Shown here one piece after another: positions 26,202 through 36,101 of a stretch of 55,044 nt of DNA. The position numbers and the translations under genes are program-made. Under the pieces are notes generated by a model, which was not told the origin of the DNA, searched no databases, and saw only the letters and a list, made by a program, of their open reading frames with translations. This DNA comes from Nostoc sp. CCCryo 231-06 (GTDB lineage: Bacteria; Cyanobacteriota; Cyanobacteriia; Cyanobacteriales; Nostocaceae). The DNA lies in the NCBI GenBank assembly GCA_023522315.1, contig JAHCSU010000063.1, positions 1 through 55,044 of the forward strand, in the 5' to 3' direction. How positions within the stretch are numbered: position 1 is the stretch's first letter; every line of letters starts with the position of its first letter.

Positions 26202-29200
26202 TTAATTAATTTCTGCTAGCAGTTCGTCCAAAGCTTCTTGGCTAAACTCAACTTCCGGGAAATCTGAAGGAGTATAGCCACCTGCCTCTGGGGATAAGCA
26301 GTGGGTAATAATAGTTTCTAAAGCTTCTATATATTCATTAGCCAGATTTTCTACAGTGGCCCAGCTATGAAAATGTTCGCTATATTGCCATTCTAATTTC
26401 AGCCTCCCTTCAACAACTAATCCATTTACAGTTAACAAATGGCGGCGCTGTCCTTTGGGGCTGTGGATGGAACCGCTAGACTCTTGGGCATATTTCCATC
26501 CCAGGGTTGTTAATTGGGTTTGATCGAATTGACCCAAGTAGTTAAAGCTCACCTCGGCTTGGGGGAAGGCTTGTAATTGATCGCGATCGCTCTCATCCGG
26601 GCTAAGATAGCGCAAGATGCCATAATCAATACCCCGGTTGGGAATCCGGCGCAGTTGCTCTTTTACCGACTTGAGAACCTCTCCGGGATCGTTGCGATCC
26701 TCAAGTTTTAACAGCACGGGGAATATACTAGTAAACCAGCCTACTGTGCGGGACAAGTCCACATCTTCAAACAAGTCCTCTCGTCCGTGACCTTCTAAAT
26801 TAATCAGTAGGGAGTGAGAACCCGTCCAATGAGTGAAAGCCCGCACCAACTCTGTCAACAGCACATCATTAATTTGGGTGTTGTAAGCTCCAGGCACATC
26901 TTGCAACAGGGCGCGAGTCTGTTCTACACTCAGGTATACAGACACAATCCGACTAGAAGCGACAGTGTTATCTTGGGCAACAGCAGCATAATCCAACGGT
27001 AAAGGAGCAATTGGGAACCCCATTGAGTCCAGCCAATAATTTAGCTGTGAATGGAGTTCTTGACTACGGGCATAATTCTGCAATCGCATTGCCCAATCCT
27101 TAAAGGAAGTTGTTTTTGCAGGTAGTTGGATACTTTTGCCAACTTCTAATTGTTTGTATGCTTCAGATAAGTCTTCTAGCAAAATCCGCCATGAGATGCC
27201 ATCGACAGCCAAGTGATGGATGACGATGAGTAACCGTCCGGGGGAATTGCCTAAGTTAAACAGAACGACCCCCATCAGCGGCCCATCTGTTAAGTTCAGC
27301 GTCTTTTGTGCTGCGTCTGCTCTGGCTGCGATCGCCTCTAACTGTTCTGCTGGGGGCAGATATGATAAATCTGCAATACCCAACGATACTTCATCGCTGG
27401 CATCACTGTTGTACTGCTGCCATTGCCCCTCCTGCTGCACAAACCGCAGGCGTAAAGCGTCGTGATGGTACAGTAACTTTTGTAGTGCCTCCTCTAATAA
27501 TTCCGGTTGCAAATTTGCGGGAACTTCTAGCAAGAAGGATTGGTTAAAGTGATCGGGTTCCGACAGATTTTGCTCAAAGAACCAGTGCGAAATTGGTGTT
27601 AGAGGGACAAGCCCTGTAACTAAACCTTGTTCTGATTTAACTGAATTAATTATACCAGCAACAGCAGCTAATTCAGCAATTGTTTGGTGTTGAAATATTT
27701 GTTTGGGAGTAAGTTTTAGTCCAGCTTGATTAGCTCTGGCAACAATTTGGATACCAATGATGGAATCCCCACCTAATTCAAAGAAGTTGTCATGGATACC
27801 GACTTGTTTTAGTATTAAAACCTCCTGCCAAATCTTGGTCAAGACTTCTTCAGTATGGGTACGGGGAGAGATAAAACCTATCGATTCATCAGACTCTAAC
27901 TCCGGTACTGGTAATGCACGACGGTCTACCTTGCCGTTGGGGGTAATAGGTAGAACTTCTAGAAATGTGAAGGATGCAGGTATCATGTAACTGGGGAGCT
28001 TTGACTGGAGAAACAGGCGTAGCTCATCACTAGTTGGCTGTGTCAGTTCTGGGATGATATATGCAGCCAAACTCTTCACACCGGGTATATCTTCTCTGGC
28101 GATCGCCACAGCGTCACTTACCTGGGGGTGTTGAGTTAAAGTAGCTTCAATTTCCGAAAGTTCAATGCGGAAGCCGCGAATTTTAACTTGATTGTCAATG
28201 CGACCCAAAAATTCTATATTACCGTCGGGTAAGTAACGAGCTAAATCTCCTGTTTTGTACAAGCGAGAGTACTTTGTACACGCTTCGCTAACGCAATTGT
28301 CATGCTTAAATGGGTTTTGGATAAAGCTTTTTTCGGTTAACTCTGGGCGGTTGAGATAACCTCTAGCTAAACCATTACCTCCAACGTATAGTTCGCCAGG
28401 AACCCCAATAGGTGCGGGTTGTAGATGGCGATCTAGAATGTAGATTTGTGTATTGGCGATGGGACAACCAATTGGCAAGTTAGTCGCTTTATCTGGTACT
28501 TCTTGGACTAAGTACCACGATGAGAAGGTAGTATTTTCAGTTGGCCCGTAAACGTGAAGCAACCGTTTTGGTGGCTGATGCTGTAGTATTGCTTTAACTG
28601 TAGTGGGATCAACCGCCTCCCCACCGAATAGAACTGTTTCTAGGGTTTTGAAGATTCCAGGCGCTTGATTAACCAACTGGTTAAACAAAGCTGTTGTGAC
28701 AAATAAAACATCTATCTGGTGCTTACACAGTTGTGTAGCAAGTTCTAGCGGTGCAAGCAGTACGTCCTTCGCAATACCTACTAAGGTAGCTCCATTTAGT
28801 AAAGCCCCCCAAATTTCAAAGGTAGCAGCATCAAAAGTTGCATTGGAGGCTTGAGCTACTCGGTGTTTAGCTGTTAAGTTTATATAGTTGGTGTTGCAGA
28901 CTAAGCGATTGACAGCCTGATGTATAACGGCAACGCCTTTAGGCTGTCCCGTAGAACCAGATGTATAAATTACGTAAGCTAGGTGATGAACTGATGCTTC
29001 GCTAGTGGGGTTTTCCTGACTGTAAGTGCTAATTACCTCCGAGTCAATCTCTAAGCAGACCACTCTAGCTTGAGTTTGAGGTAACTGTGATATTAACTCT
29101 TGTTGAGTTAGTAAGACTGGTACTTTTGCATCTTGCAACATATAAGCCAATCGCTCTTGGGGATATGCCGGGTCAAGCGGTATATAAGCCCCACCAGCCT

Positions 29201-31001
29201 TGAGAATGGCCAGCAATCCTACCACCATTATGGGCGATCGCTCGATGCAAATTCCTACTAATACCTCTGCACCCACACCTAAAGTTTGCAGATAATGTGC
29301 TAACTGATTGGCGCGATCGTTCAACTGTTGGTATGTGAGGGACTCATCCTCATAGACTACTGCGATCGCATTTGGTGTTTTTTCTACCTGCTCTTCAAAC
29401 AACTCATGGATGCATTTGCTCTTAGGATAAGGCGTATAAGTATCATTCCATTCCACTAGCAACTGATGCCGCTCTTGCTGGTTCAACAGTGGTAATTCAC
29501 CAATGGGTTGATTTGGATTAGCAATAATCGCTGCTAACAAAGTCTGGAAATGACTTGTCATCCTCGCAATGGTATCTGGCTCAAATAGGTCGCTGTTATA
29601 TTCCCACGAACCTATCAGTCCCGCTTTTGTCTCCCAAACGGCCAAGGTCAAATCAAATTGAGATGTTCGACGTTCTACAAATCGAGGAGTCAGGGTAACA
29701 TCAGGCAATTCTAATGTATCCAACAAGAAATTCTCTAAGACAAACACCACTTGGAATAGGGGATTGTAGCTCAGAGAACGTTCTGGCTGCAACACTTCTA
29801 CCACTTGTTCAAAAGGAACATCTTGGTGAGTGTAAGCAGACGTTGCAACTTGTCGCACTTGAGAGAGAAACTCACTAAAACTCGGATTTCCCTCGATCTG
29901 GTTACGTAGTACCAATGTATTGACAAAAAAGCCAATCAATAATTCTATTTCTCTGCGGTTGCGGTTGGCAATGGGGCTACCAATGCAGATATCATCTTGA
30001 CCACTGTAGCGAAACATTAAAACGACGAAAGCCGCCAGTAGGGTATGAAATAGGGTAGCTCCTGACTGTTGGCTGAAGGTTTTGATTTGCTGGCTCAAAT
30101 CCCGGTCAATTTGAAATTCCTGGGTAGCACCACAGAAAGTCTGAACGGCGGGGCGTGGTTTGTCTGTGGGTAGTTCTAATAAGGGTGGCGCATCGGCTAA
30201 CTGTTGCTTCCAGTAGTTCAGTTGCTGTTTTTGAATTTCCTCGGACAACCATTGTCGCTGCCAAACTGCAAAATCAGCATACTGGATAAGCAACTCAGGG
30301 AGGAGCAAAGGGGAATTAAGAGTAAAAGCTCGGTAGAGAAGAGACAACTCTTGGATGAATATCCCCATTGACCAGCCATCCGTGATGATATGGTGCATGA
30401 TCAATACCAGCACGTGGGACTCTGACCCCAGGCGTAGTAAAGTGACTCGCAACAAAGGGCCATTATTCAAATCAAAAGGTTGCCGAGCTTCCTTGGTGAC
30501 AATCTGTTGTACTTCTGATTCTTCTAAGCCTTGCAAATCCAGAACTGGTATTGCCAACGCCAAGCTGGGAGAAATTACCTGCAAGGGTTTTCCATCCACT
30601 GCTGGAAATGTTGTCCGTAAAATCTCGTGGCGGTGAATGATTTTGTTGATACTTTGCTGTAGAGCTTCTACGTTGAGTACACCTTCAACGCGCAGCTGTA
30701 AACCCTCGTTATAAAACGGGCTTTGGCTCTCTAATTGATAGAGAAACCACATCCTCTGCTGGGCAAAGGATAAAGGCAAGTCTCCAGAACGCTTTATAGA
30801 TAGTATTGGCTCAAAGGAGGAGTCTGTTGCAGTCTGAGCTTCTTCTAGAAAAGCCAGGATTTCTGATTGGCGCCCTAGCAGTTGGTTTTTGAGGTCTGGG
30901 TTCATCACTCCCTTGGGAGCGCGATAGTTTAACTGGCCGCCTTCCAGCCAAATTTTTATACCTAAACTATTTAAATAAGATACAAATTCTATTATTGTCA
31001 T
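26202..31001 (-). CDS. aerB: NRPS, docking-C-A-PCP-E (AerB)
   Basis: 1599 residues. Residues 1-55 look like a TubC-type docking domain. The condensation domain (about 72-500) has HHIITDGW at 203-210. The adenylation domain (525-1030) has A3 YTSGSTGQPKG, A5 YGPTEN, A7 YKTGD and A10 GKVDRR; the hand-read code D724 A725 F728 F767 L791 G793 V817 T825 F826 K suggests Ile or Val. The PCP has Ser1080 in GGDS, the form seen before epimerases. The C-terminal epimerisation domain has HHLAVDGIS at 1262-1270, the GHGRE segment and SFNYLGQFD. The module should add a branched aliphatic residue and convert it to the D form (D-allo-Ile would fit suomilide). The start codon directly follows the aerA stop (TAAATG). 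Residues 898-912 are a repeat-derived insert before A7. Confidence 0.92.
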   Translation of the reverse strand: MTIIEFVSYLNSLGIKIWLEGGQLNYRAPKGVMNPDLKNQLLGRQSEILAFLEEAQTATDSSFEPILSIKRSGDLPLSFAQQRMWFLYQLESQSPFYNEGLQLRVEGVLNVEALQQSINKIIHRHEILRTTFPAVDGKPLQVISPSLALAIPVLDLQGLEESEVQQIVTKEARQPFDLNNGPLLRVTLLRLGSESHVLVLIMHHIITDGWSMGIFIQELSLLYRAFTLNSPLLLPELLIQYADFAVWQRQWLSEEIQKQQLNYWKQQLADAPPLLELPTDKPRPAVQTFCGATQEFQIDRDLSQQIKTFSQQSGATLFHTLLAAFVVLMFRYSGQDDICIGSPIANRNRREIELLIGFFVNTLVLRNQIEGNPSFSEFLSQVRQVATSAYTHQDVPFEQVVEVLQPERSLSYNPLFQVVFVLENFLLDTLELPDVTLTPRFVERRTSQFDLTLAVWETKAGLIGSWEYNSDLFEPDTIARMTSHFQTLLAAIIANPNQPIGELPLLNQQERHQLLVEWNDTYTPYPKSKCIHELFEEQVEKTPNAIAVVYEDESLTYQQLNDRANQLAHYLQTLGVGAEVLVGICIERSPIMVVGLLAILKAGGAYIPLDPAYPQERLAYMLQDAKVPVLLTQQELISQLPQTQARVVCLEIDSEVISTYSQENPTSEASVHHLAYVIYTSGSTGQPKGVAVIHQAVNRLVCNTNYINLTAKHRVAQASNATFDAATFEIWGALLNGATLVGIAKDVLLAPLELATQLCKHQIDVLFVTTALFNQLVNQAPGIFKTLETVLFGGEAVDPTTVKAILQHQPPKRLLHVYGPTENTTFSSWYLVQEVPDKATNLPIGCPIANTQIYILDRHLQPAPIGVPGELYVGGNGLARGYLNRPELTEKSFIQNPFKHDNCVSEACTKYSRLYKTGDLARYLPDGNIEFLGRIDNQVKIRGFRIELSEIEATLTQHPQVSDAVAIAREDIPGVKSLAAYIIPELTQPTSDELRLFLQSKLPSYMIPASFTFLEVLPITPNGKVDRRALPVPELESDESIGFISPRTHTEEVLTKIWQEVLILKQVGIHDNFFELGGDSIIGIQIVARANQAGLKLTPKQIFQHQTIAELAAVAGIINSVKSEQGLVTGLVPLTPISHWFFEQNLSEPDHFNQSFLLEVPANLQPELLEEALQKLLYHHDALRLRFVQQEGQWQQYNSDASDEVSLGIADLSYLPPAEQLEAIAARADAAQKTLNLTDGPLMGVVLFNLGNSPGRLLIVIHHLAVDGISWRILLEDLSEAYKQLEVGKSIQLPAKTTSFKDWAMRLQNYARSQELHSQLNYWLDSMGFPIAPLPLDYAAVAQDNTVASSRIVSVYLSVEQTRALLQDVPGAYNTQINDVLLTELVRAFTHWTGSHSLLINLEGHGREDLFEDVDLSRTVGWFTSIFPVLLKLEDRNDPGEVLKSVKEQLRRIPNRGIDYGILRYLSPDESDRDQLQAFPQAEVSFNYLGQFDQTQLTTLGWKYAQESSGSIHSPKGQRRHLLTVNGLVVEGRLKLEWQYSEHFHSWATVENLANEYIEALETIITHCLSPEAGGYTPSDFPEVEFSQEALDELLAEIN

Positions 31002-34000
31002 TTATAATACCCCTCCCTCATATTCTTTTTCTGCGTCATCCATAGCTACATTCCACTTGGTGACAACAGTTTGTAGCGCTTCAAGGCTTTCTCCCAAACC
31101 AGCTACAGTCGGGGATGCAAAAAAACGATTTGGCGACAATTCAACAGAAAAAGTCTCGCGCAACCGAGAAATGACTTGGAAGGCTAGCAAAGAATTTCCT
31201 CCTAGTTCAAAGAAGTTGTCGTGAATGCCGATCTGGGGTATGCCTAAAACCTCTTGCCAGGTTTGAGCTATTTGCCGTTCCGTTTCATTTCGGGGAGCGA
31301 TCGCTCCTGTACGAGTCATCCCCCTAGCCAATAAGTCTCGATTGATTTCGCCCTTGGCGGTGAGGGGCATTTCTGATAGTTGCACGAAGTCACAGTTAAC
31401 GGTGGTTGTGAAGCGATCGCATACTGTAAAATCTGATAACTCTGGGACGGGAGAACCGTTCTTCGTAGTGAAATAGGCAGTTAATTTCTGTAACCCTGGA
31501 AACTCCGAGGTAAAACGCCGAATTTTGGGATTGCTGCCATCTAAACCGACTATCAGCTGTGCTTGGTCATGATATAAAACAGTTAACAAGGAATATAACC
31601 CTTGTTGCAGACTCATCTCATAAAAGCCTTGAGCGTGAGTGATTTCTTGCCTCTGATACCCTTTGTTAATCCCTGTGTCACGCCAAATTGTCCAAGCAAA
31701 GCAATAGCTCTGCAACCCACCAACAGAACGTTGATATTGATTAAAGCTTTCTAAAAAATTGTTAGCAGCAGCATAAGCAGAAATGGTGGCTCCACCAAAG
31801 AAACTCGCTAAAGACGAAAAGCTAATTAAAACCCCCTGCCCTTGCTTGTTCAACACCTGATGCAGTACCCAAGCACCTAACACTTTAGGACGTAAAATTG
31901 CAGCTAAACTCTGTGGTGTTTCATCCACTAACATTTGTTCGTGATAAGTTCCCGCTAGATGAATCACCCCATCCAGCTGACTTCCCCAGTTAGCCTTGGC
32001 TTTCTCCACTACTTGTTGAACAGCTTGAAAATCACAGATATCCACTGTCTCATAAACCACCGATCCCAGCTGCTTTAATTCTTGATAAGCTTTAATCTTG
32101 TCTGACATTGTTGCAGAGTCATTTGATGCAACATCTGTAGCCGATAGAGGAGTGCGACCTACTAATAATAATTTGGCATTAAAAAACTTAATTAGATATT
32201 TAGCAATTTCAACTGCAACACCCCCAAGTCCGCCGCTAATCAGATACATTCCGCCTGATTTAAAGGGAAGTTCTTGCTTTGGTTTTTTTTGCAGATTAAC
32301 TTTTTCCAAACCTGCAACAAAACGCTGTCCGTTGCGGTAAGCTACCTCTTGATCTTTTGATAAAACCTGGAGTTCTTGTAGAAGATAGTTTCCATCCACC
32401 TGTATCGAATTTGGTGTCAAATCGATGTGACGACAATTTAACCAAGGTATTTCCTGGGGAATACTTTTAATTACACCGAGAACGGGAGATTTTTCATAAG
32501 CTATCTTGTCTGTTGTTTGTGTAGACTGGGTGTAGCTAGAAACAAACAATAACTGAACTATATCTTGGTAATTCTGAGTTTTTGCTAGGGCTTGAACAAG
32601 AAACAATAAACTGTAAATTCCCTGTTCTTGTGCTTTTTCAAGAGCTTCTATGCTTTTGATTTCTCCGCTATACTCTTGATAATTCCACAGATGGATAATC
32701 TGACCGATAGTCAGCTTATCTGCCTTTATGGTCTCAAGTAATAGCTGATAATGGTCTGCGTTGCCAGGAGTTAAACAGAAGTGATTGGGACTTTTTTTAG
32801 CAAAATCATAACCGGGTGAGACACACACATAGGGCAGGTTTTGCTGTTCCAGTTGCTGACAAATAAATGTCCCTAATCCTAACTCGTCAAGGAATACTAT
32901 AGTCAGACCACTTTGGGATAAAGTCTTCAAAACCTTGGCTTGCTTACGTCGCCAGACTTTTTGGTAGAACCAATCAGGAATAGTGTTGGTATTGCCTAGT
33001 AAGATGTCGAATTGCTTGAGAATTAAGTTAAACTCACCTGCATGAAAGCGATCGCGAAGTTGCGATCGCTGGATTTTACCAATCACGGTTTTGGGAATAT
33101 CTTCTTTAGCTAATAAAACTAAATAATCAGGATTTAATCCGATTTTATTCACCACTGTCTGCCGAATTTTCTTCAGTAGCTCTAACAGTTTTGGTTCTTC
33201 TGTAATCGGCGAACTGAAGAAGATGGCTAGTTTCTCTGTTGCACCATCAGCATTACAGACTGCACAAGCGGCGGTGTAGGAAACTTCAATTTCTGTAATT
33301 TCTTCAACTATTCCTTCAATTTCATGACTGTAGTAGTTAGCTCCATTGATGATGATAGTTTCCTTGGCGCGACCAGTAATCACCAATTGTCTGTTAGCAA
33401 TAAATCCTAAATCTCCAGTATCAAACCAGCCATCTTTTAAAAAGGATTGACTATTGGCATCGTGGTTGTTGTAATATCCGCGAGAAACTGCATCACCTTT
33501 GACTTGCAAATGCCCTATAGTGTCTTCTCTTAATACAGAGTTTTGCTCGTCTACTATGCGAATGGTAATTCCTGAAATGACTGAGCCTAAATCGGTAAAA
33601 GTATGATGATTCGGATAGTTTATTTCTACTCGCTTAATAGTACCTTGGAATATAGATTTTTCTACGCTGTGAAACAATAAAGGTGCTTCCTTAATGGGCT
33701 GATAATATGTAATCCCCGAACCCATCTCTGCCATCCCAAAAGCTGGTCTAATTGCCGTTGCTTTGAGTCCATAAACAACTAAATTTTCTCGAAAATCCTC
33801 CACAGCTTTACTAGATACTGCTTCACCAGCTGTAAGTAGGAATTTCACGCACGATAAGTTCCAAGTCTGTTCTGGTTCTTGTTTGAGGGAGTCATTAACT
33901 ATTGCATAGGCAAAGTTAGGAGCCCAACTATGAGTAATCCGGTATTTATGAATCAAATCCAACCAGTTGAGGATGCGACCCAAGATATATTCTTTTTGTG

Positions 34001-35591
34001 CATAAACCAGGGTGCAACCCAATACAACACCACGGATATGCCAGTCGGAAATGCTGCCAATGTGATCGAACGGCAGCCAATTCAAAATTACATCTTCTCG
34101 CTCGTGTTGATTGAGTTGGTTAGCTCCTCTGGCGCGAGCAATGAGATTTTTATGAGTCAATTGAACACATTTTGGTATTCCTGTACTGCCAGAAGTCAGG
34201 TTGAAAAGAGCTACCTCATCTGGTTGACTATGGTGATATTGTTTGCTGACAGGATTGCATTTTAATACTTCAATTGTGCCTATATTTAGGCGTTCTGTTG
34301 GTAGCCATTGCGATAGTAATTCTACTTCTTGTTTGAGAGCTTCCGTAGTTAAAATGACTGGACTATCTAAGAACTGCCAAATATAACAAAGCTTATCCAC
34401 CACCTTGTTTGATTCTCTATAAGTCGGTGGTACTTCCATAATAACGGGTACAAAGCCTCCCAATAGGCAGCCCCAAAAAGCTGGAATAATGTCACAGCTA
34501 AGTTCTATCTGCAATATGACTTTGTTTTTTGGCTTGAGTCCCAACTTTCTCAAACCACTAAGAATTCGCTCTGCAACTTCAAGTAACTCAGCATAAGATT
34601 GGCGTAGTTCTGTTCCATCGGGCAACAGGTAAATAATTTCTCCACTTGCAACTTGTTGCGCGGCTTTTTGTAAAACTTCGGGCAAGGTAATAGGTGCATT
34701 GCGATCGCTACGGAGAATATCGCCGTGGCTGATGGCCAGTGGCTTCGATTCTGAGAAATATTGTTGTCTATTTGATTGGGAGTCTTTGGGAAGTGGGGTA
34801 AGGTTAGCACTCGCGTTCTGGTGTTGCCAACCTGGGATCAAATCTGACAAATGGAGTGGGAGAATCTTCTTTCTCAACTCCTGTACCACTACCACTGCCT
34901 GTTCAATTTTGTGATGATAATTAAGTTGCTTTTCTACTTGCCCAATTAAACTTTCATCAATAACAGGAATGTTCATCAGAGCCAATTCGTCTACCTCTCC
35001 TGTAGCAGTTAAAGGTATCCCTGACACTGGTACTAAAGCTTTTGGTAATAATGCTTCACCGGCTGTTTTAGTGACAAGTATATTTTGCTGACTATGTTCA
35101 GGAGCAATCTTCGGAGATGTTACCGGAGGCATCGCTTGAGTCTCGTCTAGCAAATCCTCCAAATGCACAGGAGGAACACTTCTAACAAACGGTTCAACAA
35201 CCACCTTAACACGCTCAATTTCTGACAATGACTCTAATTGCTCCTCTATGCGACGCATTAAGTTAGACTCAATAACTTCTAAATTAGCTAGAGCAGCTTT
35301 GTCTAACTGTCCTGTAACTGTTAGAGGGATGGTGGAAACTGGTACAAGTGCTGTGGGCATCAATTCGCTAGGCAGAATTGTTTGCAGGTGAAACAACAAT
35401 TGTTCTGGTGCAAATAAACCGGATGGAACTACGTAGGCAATTAGCTCCTGTTTTCGTTTTTGGGTTTCTCTCTCTATGACTACACAATCATCTACAGTTA
35501 AGCTTGACCGGATAGCAACTTCTATTTTCCTATATATAAAATTTTTATTACTTGAATTTGCTAAAAATTGCCTATTATTATTTAACTGCAT
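31002..35591 (-). CDS. aerA: Loading module A-KR-carrier protein (AerA)
   Basis: 1529 residues. Residues 20-240 hold two imperfect copies of an A10-like segment (ALVPVSTIPLTVTGQLD at 81-97, ALVPVSGIPLTATGEVD at 185-201). A divergent adenylation domain follows (about 300-860: NLTSGSTGIPKC, AFGMAEMGSG in place of the usual A5, FDTGD, IGKIQR). The ketoreductase (about 880-1345) has the NADPH motif SGGLGGVA, SFSSLA and YAAANNF. The carrier protein has GGNS with Ser1467. AerA-type proteins load an arylpyruvate-like acid and reduce it to the alpha-hydroxy acid that caps aeruginosins. The ribosome binding site AAGAAGGA lies 10 nt before the ATG. It is the first gene of the minus-strand operon and starts at the divergent intergenic region. 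The exact starter acid is not predictable by eye. Confidence 0.9.
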   Translation of the reverse strand: MQLNNNRQFLANSSNKNFIYRKIEVAIRSSLTVDDCVVIERETQKRKQELIAYVVPSGLFAPEQLLFHLQTILPSELMPTALVPVSTIPLTVTGQLDKAALANLEVIESNLMRRIEEQLESLSEIERVKVVVEPFVRSVPPVHLEDLLDETQAMPPVTSPKIAPEHSQQNILVTKTAGEALLPKALVPVSGIPLTATGEVDELALMNIPVIDESLIGQVEKQLNYHHKIEQAVVVVQELRKKILPLHLSDLIPGWQHQNASANLTPLPKDSQSNRQQYFSESKPLAISHGDILRSDRNAPITLPEVLQKAAQQVASGEIIYLLPDGTELRQSYAELLEVAERILSGLRKLGLKPKNKVILQIELSCDIIPAFWGCLLGGFVPVIMEVPPTYRESNKVVDKLCYIWQFLDSPVILTTEALKQEVELLSQWLPTERLNIGTIEVLKCNPVSKQYHHSQPDEVALFNLTSGSTGIPKCVQLTHKNLIARARGANQLNQHEREDVILNWLPFDHIGSISDWHIRGVVLGCTLVYAQKEYILGRILNWLDLIHKYRITHSWAPNFAYAIVNDSLKQEPEQTWNLSCVKFLLTAGEAVSSKAVEDFRENLVVYGLKATAIRPAFGMAEMGSGITYYQPIKEAPLLFHSVEKSIFQGTIKRVEINYPNHHTFTDLGSVISGITIRIVDEQNSVLREDTIGHLQVKGDAVSRGYYNNHDANSQSFLKDGWFDTGDLGFIANRQLVITGRAKETIIINGANYYSHEIEGIVEEITEIEVSYTAACAVCNADGATEKLAIFFSSPITEEPKLLELLKKIRQTVVNKIGLNPDYLVLLAKEDIPKTVIGKIQRSQLRDRFHAGEFNLILKQFDILLGNTNTIPDWFYQKVWRRKQAKVLKTLSQSGLTIVFLDELGLGTFICQQLEQQNLPYVCVSPGYDFAKKSPNHFCLTPGNADHYQLLLETIKADKLTIGQIIHLWNYQEYSGEIKSIEALEKAQEQGIYSLLFLVQALAKTQNYQDIVQLLFVSSYTQSTQTTDKIAYEKSPVLGVIKSIPQEIPWLNCRHIDLTPNSIQVDGNYLLQELQVLSKDQEVAYRNGQRFVAGLEKVNLQKKPKQELPFKSGGMYLISGGLGGVAVEIAKYLIKFFNAKLLLVGRTPLSATDVASNDSATMSDKIKAYQELKQLGSVVYETVDICDFQAVQQVVEKAKANWGSQLDGVIHLAGTYHEQMLVDETPQSLAAILRPKVLGAWVLHQVLNKQGQGVLISFSSLASFFGGATISAYAAANNFLESFNQYQRSVGGLQSYCFAWTIWRDTGINKGYQRQEITHAQGFYEMSLQQGLYSLLTVLYHDQAQLIVGLDGSNPKIRRFTSEFPGLQKLTAYFTTKNGSPVPELSDFTVCDRFTTTVNCDFVQLSEMPLTAKGEINRDLLARGMTRTGAIAPRNETERQIAQTWQEVLGIPQIGIHDNFFELGGNSLLAFQVISRLRETFSVELSPNRFFASPTVAGLGESLEALQTVVTKWNVAMDDAEKEYEGGVL

Positions 35592-35661
35592 TAGTTTCTA
35601 TATCCTTCTTAGGTTCCGCTATTATAGGAATGAAAATTAGTGTTCATTAAAACTAAAATTT

Positions 35662-35767
35662 ATATAGGACTCCGATTTGATTTCTGAAAACATACTGAGA
35701 CTGAAAAGCCCGTTTTATCAGGGTTTGATCTGAAATCTTCTTCAAAAATCAGATATGAGTCCTATAT
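35662..35767. repeat. MITE-like 106-bp inverted-repeat element
   Basis: The two ends form an imperfect inverted repeat of about 30 bp: 24 of 30 positions pair, with the outer 11 (ATATAGGACTC) identical. The interior is about 45 bp with no coding frame. One further end-like copy lies at 9089-9108. Size, terminal repeats and lack of genes fit a miniature inverted-repeat transposable element or a large hairpin-forming dispersed repeat. A target-site duplication was not clear. Confidence 0.5.
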
Positions 35768-35814
35768 CTATAACTTAATTTACTATTTTTCTACAATTAA
35801 TCTAGCATAGATAA

Positions 35815-36039
35815 TCTCAGCTTTATACAGAAAATGCAATAGCAGTTAAGAGGATAGTTAAGAAACTTAAGACACTTAAGAAGAAACTTAAGACACTTAA
35901 GAAACTTAAGACACTTAAGAAGAAAGTTAAGACACTTAAGAGGACAGTTAAAAATGTTCAAAATTTAATGAATAATTACTGGCGGGCGCCGCATAATACA
36001 GGCTCAATCGCTGAAAAGCTTGCCACAGTTGTTTTATAG
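35815..36039 (+). other. Lys/Leu-rich open frame lacking a start codon
   Basis: This frame is open for 74 codons and ends with TAG at 36037-36039. It has no ATG, GTG or TTG before the repeat array. The array translates as a Lys/Leu amphipathic run (KKLKTLKKKLKTLKKLKTLK) and is followed by a protein-like tail (LMNNYWRAPHNTGSIAEK). All repeat units are 9 or 12 bases, so the frame is preserved across the array. It could be a gene fragment, a decayed peptide gene or a chance product of the repeat. Expression is not supported. Confidence 0.3.
35844..35951 (+). repeat. Tandem array of CTTAAGAMA 9/12-bp units
   Basis: About eleven units of the form (C/G)TTAAGA(C/A)A, some lengthened by three bases to 12, are arranged head to tail. 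Units such as CTTAAGACA and CTTAAGAAGAAA recur in a partly regular order. There are no spacers, so this is not a CRISPR array. Related sequence occurs inverted at 36102-36121 and, degenerate, at 52497-52560. It resembles the short tandemly repeated sequences known in Nostoc and Anabaena genomes. Confidence 0.85.
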
Positions 36040-36101
36040 GAAATACCAAGGTTTTCAAACTAACTTGCGGAATGTGGGTTTTAACTATCTTCTCATTAAT
36101 T

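Noticed and set aside
35844..35951. Possible CRISPR-like array
   Set aside because: The units are 9 or 12 bp and directly adjacent with no unique spacers, and no cas genes are present. It is a simple tandem repeat.
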